From Cenococcum geophilum 1.58 (taxonomy: Eukaryota; Ascomycota; Dothideomycetes; Gloniales; Gloniaceae): DNA of 64,000 nt. Of this stretch, positions 10,250 through 23,968 are shown one piece after another. The position numbers were made by a program, and so were the translations under genes. How positions within the stretch are numbered: position 1 is the stretch's first letter; the number at the start of each line of letters is the position of its first letter. Below the pieces are notes generated by a model. It saw only the letters and a list, made by a program, of their open reading frames with translations. It had not been told where the DNA came from and ran no database searches. The stretch covers positions 310,001-374,000 of the forward strand of contig KV748233.1 of the NCBI GenBank assembly GCA_001692895.1, given 5' to 3'.

Positions 10250-11794
10250 TGGCTGGTTTCTTGGTGCCCGAGCCTGAACTATTTTACCACTCTTTCGTTT
10301 TCGTGGTGCAGCGCGAGACGGGATGAAGGGTTAGGTGCTGACCCAGTGGCGAGTGCACAGGGTGCGGCCCCTAATTTATAACAGATCGAACTTGTGTTTT
10401 GTTAACTTCTCTTTTTATAATGGACCGGATTGAGAGAGGTGCTTTAGGTGCTAGACTTCATGGAGGCGTGCCTAAGTCATGCGGGTGGTTACAGAAAAGT
10501 GCTGTTGAAGTGAATTGCAGTTTGCTGCAGCCGAGAGAACTGCCGTGTACCAAGCCCTAAATTAAATTAAATATCACTAGGGGGAAGTAGGTGCGTAGCT
10601 TGTTTCGAGAAGGCGAATGCTGGCAAGGGGTCAGGGGTTTAACAAAAAAGTCTTCTTTTTTCTGACTTTTTTTTTTATATTTTTACTTTTAACGTTAGCT
10701 TTCTTTACCTATCAAACCATCTTAAGATAGGACAGTTGCATGGCGCTAAAGCTGACAGATACCAACTGGATGACGGACCTGGCTACTGCATTATTTACAG
10801 GGCCTTGGAGGAGCTGGAGGGATACGATAGGAAGGTTGAAACAGAAGAAGCGTGGGAGTAGGACACGAAAATAAGAACTGTAGGATGATTGTGGTGAACG
10901 CTCGAGGAAAGTTTTCACTTCACTCTAATTTTAACTTGGCGGTGCTTGGTCTTGGAGGGCAAGAATGAATTAGGTCAAAAGGAAGGGGACGATCGGAAGA
11001 TTTTCAAGGAGACGGCGGCTTTCGGGTTACTCGGTGGACCTGACGTTGTATTACCAAGAACGAGGGGACATATCGACGTCGTGCGAATTGACTATTCCGG
11101 AAAGCCCATGTAAAATGTGCGGCAGACATCCGACCATTACCACTCTGCCCACGGACTTCATCAAAAGCACTGCTCCCGGAAGAACTTCCAAACGTGACCT
11201 TCTCTAGGGTCTCCCCAGGAACTGACGTCGGATGTCGAGCAAACATCACGGGTATAAGGTCACTCAATTAATCATACCAGAAGCCATACCACCCCCAAAA
11301 GGAGCATGTTCCCAGGGGCAGCTCGCTCATCTCACCCGTTGAACACATTCACCGCCATCGATACCACTACGTCTCCAGCTTCAGCTGCATCAGAAAGCCA
11401 CTCAAAGCAGCCAACCGCTACGCTATCAATCCATCTTACACGCAAGACTACCGAAGCAAGATAAAAGAAAATAGCGCCGAGGAAATGCTAGACACGACCA
11501 GCCAGACACCGTAAAATGCTTGACTCGCTGAAGAAAAGCGCTCCCATTCGCACCAAGGCCCAACTTGAACCAAGACAGACATAAAGCTCAATCCAGATGC
11601 ATGCGAAAATATCCCCGTCCACGTATAGCCTGGAAACATCCGAACCATGAACGAAGCTCGGACCAATCCATACCATCACTTGAACCCGCCCAATGACATA
11701 GAGCCAGAGGGTAGTGATACGAACCAAAAAGCACGCATGCCAGCCGCTGAAGAAATCTTCCATCGTAAACGTCCGAACGCTGCCTTCTTTCCAA
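10250..11794. other. intergenic region, 9446-10249 gene to SEN1
   Basis: About 1.5 kb with the promoter of the minus-strand gene at 9446-10249 and the 3' region of SEN1. A T-rich tract lies at about 10655-10690. No frame with coding character and no repeat pair was recognised. Confidence 0.45.
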
Positions 11795-14700
11795 TCAGCC
11801 CGGCTTCGGTTTCTTGGGCCGATTGGGCCTGATGAAGGGATCCACCTCCTTTTTCCGCTTTGGAACCGGCATCTTTGGACGCGGCGCTGGAGCTGGCGCG
11901 CTACTACCTCCGAGTGTACGCCCTGTGCCTTTCTTCGAATCCTCCTCAATAGCTTCTTTCTTTGGGCCGTTGGCTGCGCCACCCGGAATGGTAACTGGGG
12001 TTGAGAGCCCACTGGTTTTGCTAGAAGCATCCTCAGAGTCGGACGGCGCATCTTTCATGTCCACATCTTCATCGCTGCTGAAGAATCCCTTTCGCTTCCC
12101 ATTCTCATTAGCTGATTCCACTAGTTCTCGCTTCACAGATATGGGGCCATTACTAGACGAGCTAGCTCGTCGTGTGATATTAGCTAGTTTGACATTCATC
12201 TGAAGGCCCACGGGCTGTATTCGATTTTCCTGCTTTATTTGCCCTGAATTGAAGTTCTGCGTCGGGTCATTTGGTGCCTTCATAGGTGGTTTGGATAGCT
12301 TTGGGGCGCTGCTCTTTCTCGGAAATGTTGACGAGGGTTTCTGAAGCATGGCCATGACATTTCCTTCCGTGTACCGATCTCTGCTCTGAGCATCCTCAAC
12401 CAACTTCCTCCAGAACTCTCCACGGATCAAAGACTGCGAGTTGCCGAGCACCCAAAGTGAGGATTTCGCACGAGTCAAGCCGACGTTCATACGGCGGATA
12501 TCCTGCAAGAAACCAATACCACCTGTTGGAGAAGCTCTGACGCAAGAGAAGATGATGACTTCGCTTTCACGGCCCTGGAAGGCATCCGTAGTGTTGAATT
12601 CCACAACATCGAAGATCGATTGCCCATACTTTCGAGAGAATCGATCTTTCAGTTCACGTAATTGACTCTTATACGGTGTGATGATACCAATCTTGCCCTT
12701 AAAGTCAACGCTATTGAAGTCGGACGTCAATCGATGGAAAAGCTGCAGAGCAACATCAATTTCGGCAATGTTGATGAGTGAATGGCCCTTCGACGCAGCT
12801 TGATGTTGGCCTTGAACGTCAAAGAACCGGTACGGGCCAAGCAGACTACTAGAATGCCATGGCCGGTCGCGGAGAGCGGCCATGTCATCGCCATCCAAAA
12901 GCCTACCGTCATAGAAGGTTTGGCTTGGGAAGACGCTGATCTCAGGATGCATACGGTACTGTGTGTCAAGGAGGTGGACATCATCGGGATGGTTGCCTTG
13001 CATACGGACGAACAAGCTCTGCTCGTACTGGAAGCGTGCTGCTACTTTCGAGAAGACGGTTGGTGGAAGTTGTTTAGGATCACCGACGAGGATACACTTG
13101 GCGCAGCCATATTTGAGAGGGATAAGCGCGCTCATTTCCACACACTGAGCTGCTTCGTCAACAACGACAGTCTCAAATTCAATGTTCAGGCTCTGGAACA
13201 TCTCGTGACCACTACCGCTGAGTGTAGCACAAATGACATGTGCGTCATTTAGGATTTGCTGTTGTGCTCGACGACGATTCAGCTCTGCCTGACGATTCAT
13301 CGTGGCCTCATTGTCACGAGCATTGTCGATCTGCGTGCCAAGCTGTGTTTTCCTCCGCCTAAATGCATCAAAATCTTCCTTCAGCTTGACAGCTTCTTCG
13401 CCCTTGAACTGACCCGAGTCAAGCTTCTCTCGTGCTTCGCGGAGCTTCTCTGACACTTCTTTATGTTCCTGGAAGAGCTTCGGCATCTGTTCCTTCTGGC
13501 TTGCCCCGTTCGCGGGATCCAAGTTGAGTTTCTTATTAACCAGCTCTTCCAGCGTAACATCAACCACATTCGTATTAATAGCATCGCTGCGACCGATTCG
13601 AACAATGTTGATTTTACGATGTTGTCCCCCCAGCGTCTTGATACCGTCCTTGAAACGCATGACCAATTCATCGACAGCGGCGTTACTGGGCGCACAAACA
13701 AGGAGTTTCTTAGGAGCAGAATCATCCGCGCGTTGGTTCAGACCCCTTGGAGCGCCAATAGCTGTTCCCTGCTGACGCAAACTATCGGTTAGTATCGCAC
13801 CAACGATGGCGACGATAGTCTTGGTTTTTCCGGAACCGGGAGGACTGGGAAAGTATTAGTGACATATTCAATAGTCACAACGAGATGCAAACTGATGCTT
13901 ACCCTTGGATCAAAGTGAACGCATCGTTGTCTATAGCAGACTTGACAGCCTTTGCCTGTGCTCTGTTGACATTATAGTTGCTGATGATTGGCTCAAGCGT
14001 CTTGTCGGTGTACTTGAGTAGCGGTGACGGTTTCGCTCTAATGATCTCATCACACAAGTCGTAGAACTGTAATCCTACCAGAGCACCATACTCGCGCTCC
14101 AGTGGGGTAAGTGATTGGATCTTCGCACCATAGATTGTAGCATTAGGAGCAAGTGAAGGTGATAGCGGATTGCCGGGAACCACTCGGTATGCAACCTCGA
14201 GGTGATTCTTCTTCCGGGTGATGCGGAATACTCTGGCAAGGCAATGGGGCACTTGAGCTGAGGGGTCTTGTGTTTTGCTCATGAGGATGATATCGCCTTC
14301 TGAAATATTGAGATCCTTGTTGTCTATGTGCGTCATCGTGCTGCTAACTTCCTGGAAAGCATCGACACTTGAACGGGCCACTACCTTGATCGTGTACGTC
14401 TTAAGACTGCTTTCTTCCCGAGCCTTGACAAATCCTTGCCAAGCCTCAAGCGTGAGCAATGGTGTGAAAGTTTCTTGGTATTCGTTTGGTGTACGGAAGG
14501 AATTAGGTACTGCAGTATAGATATCCGTTCGGGAATTTGGCGGATAGTCTCCGTTGTGGAAATAATCCCAAGCGAGTAATGTTCTGTGCAGTTGTGTTAG
14601 GTCTGGGGCTAGCCGGGCACGCATGTCCTTGGCCGTTCGGATGACTCTTCTCTTCTTGACAGGGCCTTGGGGTATGCCGTTGAAAATGTTAGTTTTAATG

Positions 14701-17700
14701 CCCGTTGACCCAGAACCCTTCTTTGAGGTCTTTGTGAGTCCGAACAATTCAGCATCAAGAGGATCAGCATCATCATCACTCTCATCAGATGATACCATCA
14801 TGCCTTCTCCTTTGACAGTATGTTCTTTGCCTAAGACACCAAGGCCTTGCAATCCGGAGCCTGCTTCGGCAGTATAATCTGACCAGCCTCTAAGAGCACT
14901 ATTTTTCTTTGCCAGTGCAATGGCCTCGGCGTCCCTCTTTTTCTTTTCCTGTTTTTCCCGCTCTCGCCTCCGCATGAATTCCTCACGATCAATCTCTTTT
15001 CTGCCAGCTATTTTCTGTGTAACTGGACCTACAGAAGCCTGTTTGGCCTTGAGCGATGCTTGCCTGGCTTTGAAAGCCTGGGCACCAGCAGTGGTGCTGG
15101 AGATGAGCTTACTATAATCCGAGTCAACATCAGAGCTGGACGCAGAAGTCGTTTTCGATTCTGGCTTTGAAGAACCGGCGGTAACCCATTTGTTTAGCAG
15201 TCCTTGCTTTGGTGCCTTTGTGGGTTCTGGTGGTTTTGTTATAGAATGGCCCATGTGAATCTCGAGAGCTCGCTCAAGTTCCGCTTGTTGTTGACCGCTA
15301 AGCTTTGCTCGGACCGTTCCCTTGAGGACATCCTCGATATAGAACAGAGTCTCTTCTACAACCTCTATAGACACATCGTGCAACCGAACAAGAAGCTTGC
15401 TGATCAGTGTGACGGACTTGCTAGAGAGGAACTCGTCCCGCAGTCTGAGCCACTTGACCATACCATCTACCGTTTTGGCCGGAGAAGATAGTAGATTCTT
15501 GAGGGTATCAGAGCAGTCCTTGCTATTTCTACTGCGCGTCGTGGCTTCGTTAAGAGCGGTAGCAAAAATGCCGCATTGATCAAACAACTGATCGGCGAAC
15601 TGCATAGTGTCGCGGCAGAAATCCATCATTCCGGCTTTGTCGTGTCCTACGACGCTCCATCCCTCCGTCGCCACGAAAATGGCCGTAAGGGCTTCCCAAA
15701 GATTTTGCCAGAAGGCTTCTGTTACTTCTGCTTCTATCGAATTCAAGGTTCGAGAGCGGAGGAGCCCATCTTGAGAGTTGCACAGGAGATCCACAACATC
15801 GGCGCACGTCTTTATCATGCTCAAGGCAGGTGCGAATATCTTCTTCCGCGAAACGCGCCGAATGGATTCCGAAAGGGAGTGGAGAGTGTTGGAGTAAAAT
15901 GAGACCAAAATGTGGTTAATTGCTTCTTTTCTGCCATCTTGCGAACTTACGACCTTGAGCAATTCAACCGTTGCCTGCCGAGTTTCAATATTAGAAGAAA
16001 GCAAGGTGTAAATCACGGCAGAAGCAGAAGCTCGAGTCTCAAAAAGTGCATCAAGCTGTTCCGGAGCAAAATCGTTTAGTTTTTCAACCGTATCAGTGAC
16101 AAATCGCGAAAGGGCGTCATATTTGTTGTTGAAGTGTTTCACAGCATGTGATACTGTTGCTTCAGTGGATTTCACAAAAATTCTCTCCAGCCCAACTAGA
16201 GACTTTGCGCTCATTAGAATCCGGATAGCAAGTTCCAAATTTTCGATGTCGATGGCTTTGATAACATCGCTCCATATTGCGTTGGATTTGCTTGCCCCAC
16301 TTTGAATAGGCTCTCCTCTGGCGACCATCTCTCTTTCAATTTCTAAAGAGGCACAGTCAAGAGCAAGAGCATTCTGGATAAGAGAAAGGCTAACTTTAGC
16401 GTGTCCGCCTAATAAATGTGAACTGTTGGAGAGTTTGAGGTCGTTTATCACTGTGTCAATGTGATTGGCAAGCAATTCCATGATCTCGGCGACCGTGGCT
16501 TGTCCAACGAAAGACATCGGTGTCTTAGTCTCATTGAGCTTTCGAAACGCATGATCAAGCACCTGTACCCCAATTCTGCAGCAGTATACCCTTGATGGAG
16601 AGGGAAACTTGCTCGATTGAAGACGACCCAAGAATTGATTAACAAGCGCTCTGCATGGTGGGGCAATATTTGAAGCTTTGATCGACGTGAATAAAGGCAT
16701 TACCCACGAAAGAACATCATCTAAAATGTTCAAATCCACATCATCCTCTCCCCCGGCTTGAAGGAGGATACTTCGGAGTACCGGGCTACCGAAAATTTGT
16801 TCGATAATGGTAACTGGTGAGATAGCACCCATGGCATCCCAGAAATCGCTCGGAGATTTCTCCAATAGCTGCTGCATTGTGCAAATAAGGTCAAGGAAGC
16901 AAGGTGAATCCAGCTGGAGATGTTCTAAACATAGCTTGTAGATGTCGATGTCAATAGCTCGGAGTGAATGTGTAATGAGATCCTTGTCAAGCTTATTGAC
17001 AATTAATCTAAATCCGGTCCAGAATGTTGGAACAAAGTTAACATCTAGTGCGGATATGTGAACTCGTTGCATGGCATGGACAAGATGTCCACGCACCGCC
17101 CAGTCAAATTCAGTGCTTGTGAGATTCCTCCGAAATTTGGACCAAGAGTAGAGGGCCCATTCCAGGCGTTTCTCATTCGCGCTGAATACGAAGCTCGTCA
17201 TGGCGGGGACGTACGTGGTAAGTTTGAGAGCCCGCTTGGTCTGCACGAGTCGGAAGGGTGTGTCAAAATGGCGCTCAAGGAGGTCGTTATTGTTGAGCAT
17301 GGTGGCGCAACTCAATGTCTCGAAAATGGCGTACATGGCATCATTTGGAAGGACACCGATGCCTCGCTGTCGTGGGTCGGTTTGTAGTAAAACATTGGTT
17401 GCACTCTCTAGACCTCTCGTGATTCGTTCAATGTTCATCTTATCGAAGACATCTAGAAAGTGAGCTACTTCTTCTTCATCGAATTGCCTGAACAGGTTAG
17501 GATATGGTTTGACAAGCTCTCTTTGAAACTTAACTTACTCTTCCAGATTATTTTTAAGTTCAGCCCTCGCCTTGTGAAAGATCCGGATGCAAACATCGCA
17601 ACAGGTCATTTGGGTGTCCAAACGTTCCTTCAGCCATGCTATATATGGGGCAGCATCCGGCCCATCAAATGCCAGTATTTGTAACGAGTCCAATGTCAAC

Positions 17701-17961
17701 CACTTCCTCTCCTCGACTTCCTTGAGCTTCTTTATCCTGTCCTCCTTTATCGCATCATCTTCATCTTGTGGAAACCCAGCAAGATCTTCCTCGTAATATA
17801 TTGATGTATCGTCGCCGACTCGGGGGCAGAATAGGTGGACGTCTTCGGGAAGGCGCTGGAGTTCTCTAGCGGCCGCGATTAGAATTCGATCTCAGGAAAG
17901 GCATGGGCAATGCAAATCGCAACTGTTCATCTTACTGTAGTTTCCTTACTAGCTCTGCCAT
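11795..17961 (-). CDS. SEN1: Sen1 superfamily 1B RNA/DNA helicase
   Basis: Nuclear helicase that in yeast ends transcription of non-coding RNAs (with Nrd1-Nab3), removes R-loops and supports tRNA/snoRNA processing. Four exons on the minus strand: 17961-17936, 17865-17539, 17487-13903 and 13844-11795. The total is 5988 nt, exactly 1995 codons plus stop. The start MAELVRKLQ and the following LPEDVHLFCPRVGDD fit the family. Residues to about 1200 form the long helical Sen1 N-terminal domain. Helicase motifs: Walker A GPPGSGKTKT (about residue 1312, interrupted by the last intron), DEAAQ, GDPKQLPPTV, DTQYRMHPEIS, QGRESEVIIFSCVR, and MNVGLTRAKSSLWVLG. The tail is basic and disordered with a nuclear-localisation-like end (PKRKKEVDPFIRPNRPKKPK). 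Length equals typical fungal Sen1 (about 2000 aa). Confidence 0.93.
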
Positions 17962-19153
17962 GGAGCTTGCAAACAGTCATGCAGAGGAGATCCTCTACAG
18001 GTGCCGCAAGTGTGCAGATGCTTCTCTAGACCAGACTACCGGAGTTCAAGAATGGCTCTCGAAATTCTCATTTTATGTCCCGCTCCTTCGTATGTGAGGC
18101 TGAGTCAAGAGAATAAGCAATCACTGTGGCCTCAGGTTTGAGATCGTAGGGTTCTGCGGGAGCAAAATATCGGGGGTGAACGGGCAACAGTAATGACCGA
18201 TGCGAAGTGAACGGGAAGATGAGGTCAGATTAGAAGGCGGTGGCTAAGACTTTGGGGTCTTCAACTTGCACGCTCGCAGAATCTCTTGGACTACAGCGAG
18301 ATTGGGTAGTATCTTTGTTGTCTAAATTTTGCAGGAAGAAAAAGCTAGCAACAACCCAGGACGGCTGTGGAAACTTCCGTCATTAGAGAAACGCGACACG
18401 TCCTGGCGAACAAGTCTTGGCGCGATATCCACTTTAGCCCACCAGAATCTAAATGACTTGTAAGCGTTTAATTAATTAGGCAAACGCTTCTGGAGCTCGA
18501 TTTTGATATTCGGCTCAAAGTAGGAAGCATCACTTAGCAAGAGGCAATCACAGTACGTTACACACACTTCAGAGTTCGAAGTCATTATTTAGCTGAATTC
18601 CGGGTTACCGCGCCGCGTTCGCCTTCCAGCGCAACCACTAACCAGATGTTTTGGGGGTGGTGCACCGCCAGTTCCGACAACAATATATCTACACAAGCCC
18701 CCTATTCATCTCCTACACGCCCTGCGCAAGGGAAAACAAAGACGAGACTCGGACAAATGCGGATGTCCCCCACACAGCCGTCTCCAGTGTGAAAGAAACC
18801 GATCAATGCGAACAAGAAAGAAAATAGGGCGATACCACAACGCAGTGGCGTAGAAAACAAACTGTGGAGTACGCCGTGCTCCACCTATGAGACTAGATGA
18901 CAATCCTCAACCACCAAAGGTGACAAAAAATGCAATAAACCCCAACCAACCAATATTTCTCCAATCTACCGAACGCCGGGCGATGGACGAGACAACTAAA
19001 TAAATAGCAAACAAATGATTCTGTGAGAAGCCAAACCAAACACGTAAGGGCCGTGAGCCTGGCGGGCATTATTATGTACAGCCATCATCAAGGGAGTGTG
19101 TATCAATATTCAAAAGATTTAGCTATCGTAAAAATGTGTTAAGAACTCGTGCG
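17962..19153. other. intergenic region, SEN1 promoter and flippase 3' end
   Basis: About 1.2 kb. No open frame with coding character; two overlapping minus-strand frames near 18702-18903 are short and low-complexity. No repeat or RNA gene seen. Confidence 0.45.
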
Positions 19154-22100
19154 TCACAGCGACTCCGGCTCCTCCTCTCGCGAAACCGTCGGCCTCCGCG
19201 AGCCTAGAGCGTGTCTTAATCGACTTAACTGTCCTGTGTGGACTGGCTGGCCTGACTGACTGTGGCTTGATTCTAACCGCGTGAGTAACGCGGCAGATGT
19301 GAAGTCATTGCTGGCTTCAAAGCTTGGCCTGACACGGTCCATTGAGACTCGTGCACGTTCATAAGAAGGGCGAGGTCGGTCCAGTGATATTCGAGGAGGA
19401 AAGGGGCGCTCTACTGTGCCATCAAGTGAGCGCCGTAAAGTGTGGTCAGTGCTGTTGCTACCATTTTGGCTTCTCGGATTGTGAGTCGTTGCAGTGGGAG
19501 CGACAGACGGCGGGTATATGGGCCGCATGTCCTCGTCTACCGTGGATGCTTTGTTGGGCTGTTTCGCGAGCTTAGAAACGTCGGACAAGGAGAGAGAAGA
19601 GACCTTTTCTGGAGGTGAGGGAATGAATGCATCTGTCTCATCAAGGTAATCAAATTCGCCCCGTCGGACCTTTTCGCGTATGATATCTACGTCGCGGGGA
19701 AAGTAGATCTTTTGTATCGCTTTGATGGTGAATCGCGGAAGGAGACAGGCGATCGTAGTCATGAGTAAAATAGCCCAGAAAGCGAGGGATCCATACACTT
19801 GAGGAGCTGCTTTGTAGAACGTGGTGCTGGCAGTGGTAGAAGTGTATACCCCAGTCCAGAACCAAGTCAGGAGAGTACTGATAGCGACGATGAGAAGCAT
19901 CAGCCAATCCCACCTATAGGTATTGAACAGGATATAGAGATTGGCTACGAGGACTGCAATGGTGGCAACGAATACGCCCATGCGTTTTGTATCGTCAATC
20001 CCAAGTCCATTTTCGGTATTGAAAGTTGCAGGGGAGAATAGTAGGTAGACCATGAAGAACGTGACAATGGATTGATAACATCCATCCGCCATGTACATCC
20101 TATCTACGATTAGAACGCGAACCTACATCAGAAGAAATCTAGACACGTACCAAAACTTGGGTTGGGTCCATTCCTTCCTCTCAATACCTCTTCGGTACAA
20201 TTGCGGAACAGCCAGCGACACCTTATCGCTAACATCTTGATCAAGGACGCCCATCAAAATCACTGGTAGTGACGTGAAGGCAAGATTGAATAGGATAACA
20301 TAGGTGTAGTCAAATATGTAGGAACAGTCGTAATTGTCGTAGATTTGATACCAGAACAAGGAAAATGTCCACACAATATTCTGTGCGTGGTTAGAATGAA
20401 CTCACTGTATGGATTCAGAATCTGCTTACTTTGTAGAAGAAATTGGCAATGCACTCCGCAAGTCTGCGATAAGACCACCTTCCGTGAACGAGAATTAAAC
20501 GGGTGAGGAAACGGAACTGGCCAATGGCATAATCTGATGACATGGCAGCTTGTCTGCCCTCTTCACCAGCAATACCCACACCAACATGTGCTTCCTGAAT
20601 CATGGCAACGTCATTTGCGCCGTCGCCGATGGAAAGCGTGAGACAATCAAGACCAGTCTTAACCATATGTACCACAGCTGCTTTCTGACTTGGACTAACT
20701 CTGCAGCAAAGGACAGCCCGGCACTGCTTGCAAAGGAGCAGGAACTTCCGCTTTATCGACTCATCTAAGACGAGCTTGAGAGAATCTCCGTCAATGATAA
20801 TAGCGTGCGTTGGATCCGGAGGCTCATGGTTGTTTTGAGCAGCCTTGAGTTCCTCCTCTGATCCGGTCATATTGAACGTTGCGAGATGTTTGTCAAGTTC
20901 GGCCTCAGCCGTCTCTAGACTGTCGTCTTCGACCTTGAAGACAATCAGGTCCATATCATTGTCCAGCAGGTTGCAGGAGAATCCAATGTTGATAGCAGTT
21001 TCAACTTTATCACCAGTCAACACCCAGAGCTTAATACCGGCTTTGCCAAGCAATGAGATCGCGTCAGGAACACCGTCCTGTAACCTGTCCTCAATGGCGG
21101 TGCCACCCAGGAGGAAGAGCTCTCTCTCGATGGAATCGGCGACTTCCTCAAGTTTTTCTTCGCGGTTAGTAACGGCACTGGCAGCAAGGTCATGCCGCCT
21201 GTTCCATTCCTGGTATTCCTCTTCACCAAGCTCTCTTTGTGCGATGCAAAGTGTTCGCAGGCCTTCCCGTGCAAACATCTCGAGATGTTCGGCAGTAGTT
21301 CGTCGAAGTTCAGGTTGTTCTCCTTTCTTAAGCCTCGAGTATATGATGCTGTCCGCACCCTTACAAAATAAAATAATCTTGCCATTAGGCATTCTCATGA
21401 TTGCACTCATACGCTTGCGAGTCGAATTGAATTCAAGAGTATTGAGAACAGTATACTCTCTTTCCTGACCCAAGACATTGAGGTTAATTCCATCTTGCTT
21501 TCGACCAAGTACGGTGAATCCCATGTCACGGGCGGTTGCCACAAGCGCAGCTTCATCGGGTGACTGGGCTTTAAATTCGATCTTTGGTGGGTCGCCCGGC
21601 GTCCTTTCCGTAATAACAGTATGGCAAAGTGCTAAGGCCAACATGAATTGCTCATTTGCAAGTCGCTGCTCTTCGCCAGATTCCCCTGATAAGTCGGCGA
21701 TGTAATCGGGGGCCACGAAAGTGAGATCCTCGTCTTTGAGGTAAGGATTGTCATGCATCTTCCGGATACCTTCCAACATGCGGACGCGGTCACGCGCGAT
21801 CTGTGCACGAGCACGAGCACCCTCCTCTTCCACATTGATGCCTTGTCGTCGTTGCATGCCAGCTTGTGCCTCGGTGTATGCTTCTCCGTAGGGTACACCA
21901 TTCACTGTCGCCTTTTTGAATTCCATTACATTTTGTGTCAATGTGCCTGTCTTGTCTGAGAAGATGTACTCAATTTGACCAACGTCATCCGATATGTTCC
22001 ATGATTTCGGAGTGCATGGATAGTCGATCTTCTCGTAGTACATTAGGATATCGCTATAGATGAAAACGGCTTGTAAAGTTCTGATGATTTCAAGAGTAAT

Positions 22101-23968
22101 GTAGAGCGAGATCGGCACCAAGTTTTGGAACAGGATCACTCCAGCCCAAAAGGTAATGAATCCGTCCAAAGATGGGATGTTATTGCCGTACGACCCGTAT
22201 TCGAATAGTGCGTGAGTTGTGTCCGATTTGCCCCAATACACGCCTTGGATTATGCCAGAGATTAAGCACATGAAGAAAAGAATGATGAAGTTATATATGA
22301 CGTTCCAATTTAAGTCCTTTGAGATCTTGGCGCGTTTACTAGGAGTTATTCCAGAATTGATCATGATTTTCGTTTCGTCTCCAGTGAAAACCACGACTCC
22401 AAGAATCCACTCAGTATTCCGAAGGTTACATCCTCGCAGGAGAAGATTGTTGATCGTGATAGGTTCTGCCATTTCCACACCAGGGGCCTCCGGGTCGGTT
22501 GGATCGCGCTGGTTCCATCTAATAACTCCGTTATAGGCGTAAAGATTTGCATGCGGGCCTTCACTCTCAATCACAAATTCCGACCTCTCGCAATGACGGG
22601 CATGCCTCACACCTCGGGAGCACTGCAATGCTTGTCGAACCTTTAGATTCGTTTCACCGTCCAAATTTTTGGTTTCAACGTAGCATGCCCCATCAGATTC
22701 CGATGTGGATAAGACAACTACATCTGCAGGAATTTCCTCATCGTTATACAGACGAACAAAATCGCCAACCTGCACGTTCTTCCAGAAGTCTTTCTTAAAT
22801 CTAGCTTTGTCAGGAATTGACTTGAAGGGGTCTATAATGCTGCCGTAGAATTTCTTTGGTTTGCCTTTAGAATCTGCGGCCTCTGCTTGCCTCTTTGGTC
22901 CAGGGCGGATATCCTCGAAGGTGACAGTCGTTTTTGGGTGCCCTTCGATATCAAGAACATCGCTAGGCAATTTCTGACCCGACAGTGGTGAAGGGACTGG
23001 CGTCATTTGAATCCCATCCTCCCCAGGCTCGCTCTGCGCCGAGAGATAGGAAGATCGGCGTGACATAACGGATGCACGCCTGGTTTCGATCGAGGGCCTT
23101 GACTCGTCCATGGCTCTCTCCCTCCAACCTTTTCCCTTTTCTCCATTGGGAGCCTTCTTTGATTTCCAGAGTGACCAGATCCAGGTAATGAGTCTTGTAT
23201 TGACCTTTTTGAACCGTCGCCAGAGCGAAACCTGATCTTCTGCTGTATTAACATTATTGAAATCAACTAGCCGATGTACTGGTGCATTGTTCAACTCGTT
23301 GTCCAGGATAGTCCTCCGCCAATCTTCAATTGCGTCCTTTATAGCAGTTATACAAATAATGACTATCAAAGGGACGGAGTTTAACGCAGGATTCGTTGCG
23401 CCAAATATGGGGAATATCTAAAGGACACATCGCATTAGAACATAACTTTACAAGACATATGAGTTGGAGGACACACCGAGAGTATAATAATGAACAGAAA
23501 GTAAATATTCGCAATGTTGTGAAATTGGAACCACAGGTTTTTTGGGATAAAGCTTATGGGTGTGTACTTCGCTGTTCGTATTTTATTCCGCGCGTAATGG
23601 GCTTTCGGATGCCCTTCTTCATCCCTGGCGTCTGGTGGGAGGGGTATGTTGAAGAATATCCTCCGACTTGTATCCAGCCCATCACTCTCATATTCGGAAC
23701 TACCGTCTTTGCCTTCAAGGCCATTACTTTCCATACCCGAAGAGTCTCTCTTCTTTTCATTGGAACCGGTTCGTTTGTGAAGGCGGTCAAGCAACGACTG
23801 TCTTTTCTGGTCTCCTTTCGTGCCTTTCGCTCTGTGGGTTGCCCATCGAATCCGTTTTATGGGACTCGAGACCTCACTACCCTCCTGATAAGGTTGTATG
23901 GCCATTGCAAACGCGGGGCCGTGACAGGCTTGGTGGAGGGTTGTTTGGGCTTTTGAGTCTGCCGGCAT
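19154..23968 (-). CDS. P4-ATPase phospholipid flippase (Dnf1/Dnf2 type)
   Basis: ATP-driven phospholipid translocase of plasma membrane/endosome, needing a Cdc50-type partner in this family. Four exons on the minus strand: 23968-23477, 23417-20430, 20380-20151 and 20099-19154; 4656 nt, 1551 aa. The first join gives IIILS-IFPIFGATNPALNS (TM1-2 loop). Seen in order: an actuator-like segment, VYLDGETN-type motif as TKNLDGETNLKVRQAL, the phosphorylation motif FSDKTGTLTQN (about residue 650), the nucleotide-binding KAQSPDEAALV, IGDGANDVAMIQEAHVGVGI, and MSSDYAIGQFRFL, then the C-terminal membrane helices. The last join reads QPKFW-MYMADGCYQS, using the second of two nearby AG acceptors because the first makes a stop. 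A Ser/Arg-rich cytosolic tail ends in EEEPESL. An in-frame ATG at residue 22 (MAIQPYQEG) is an alternative start. Confidence 0.92.
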
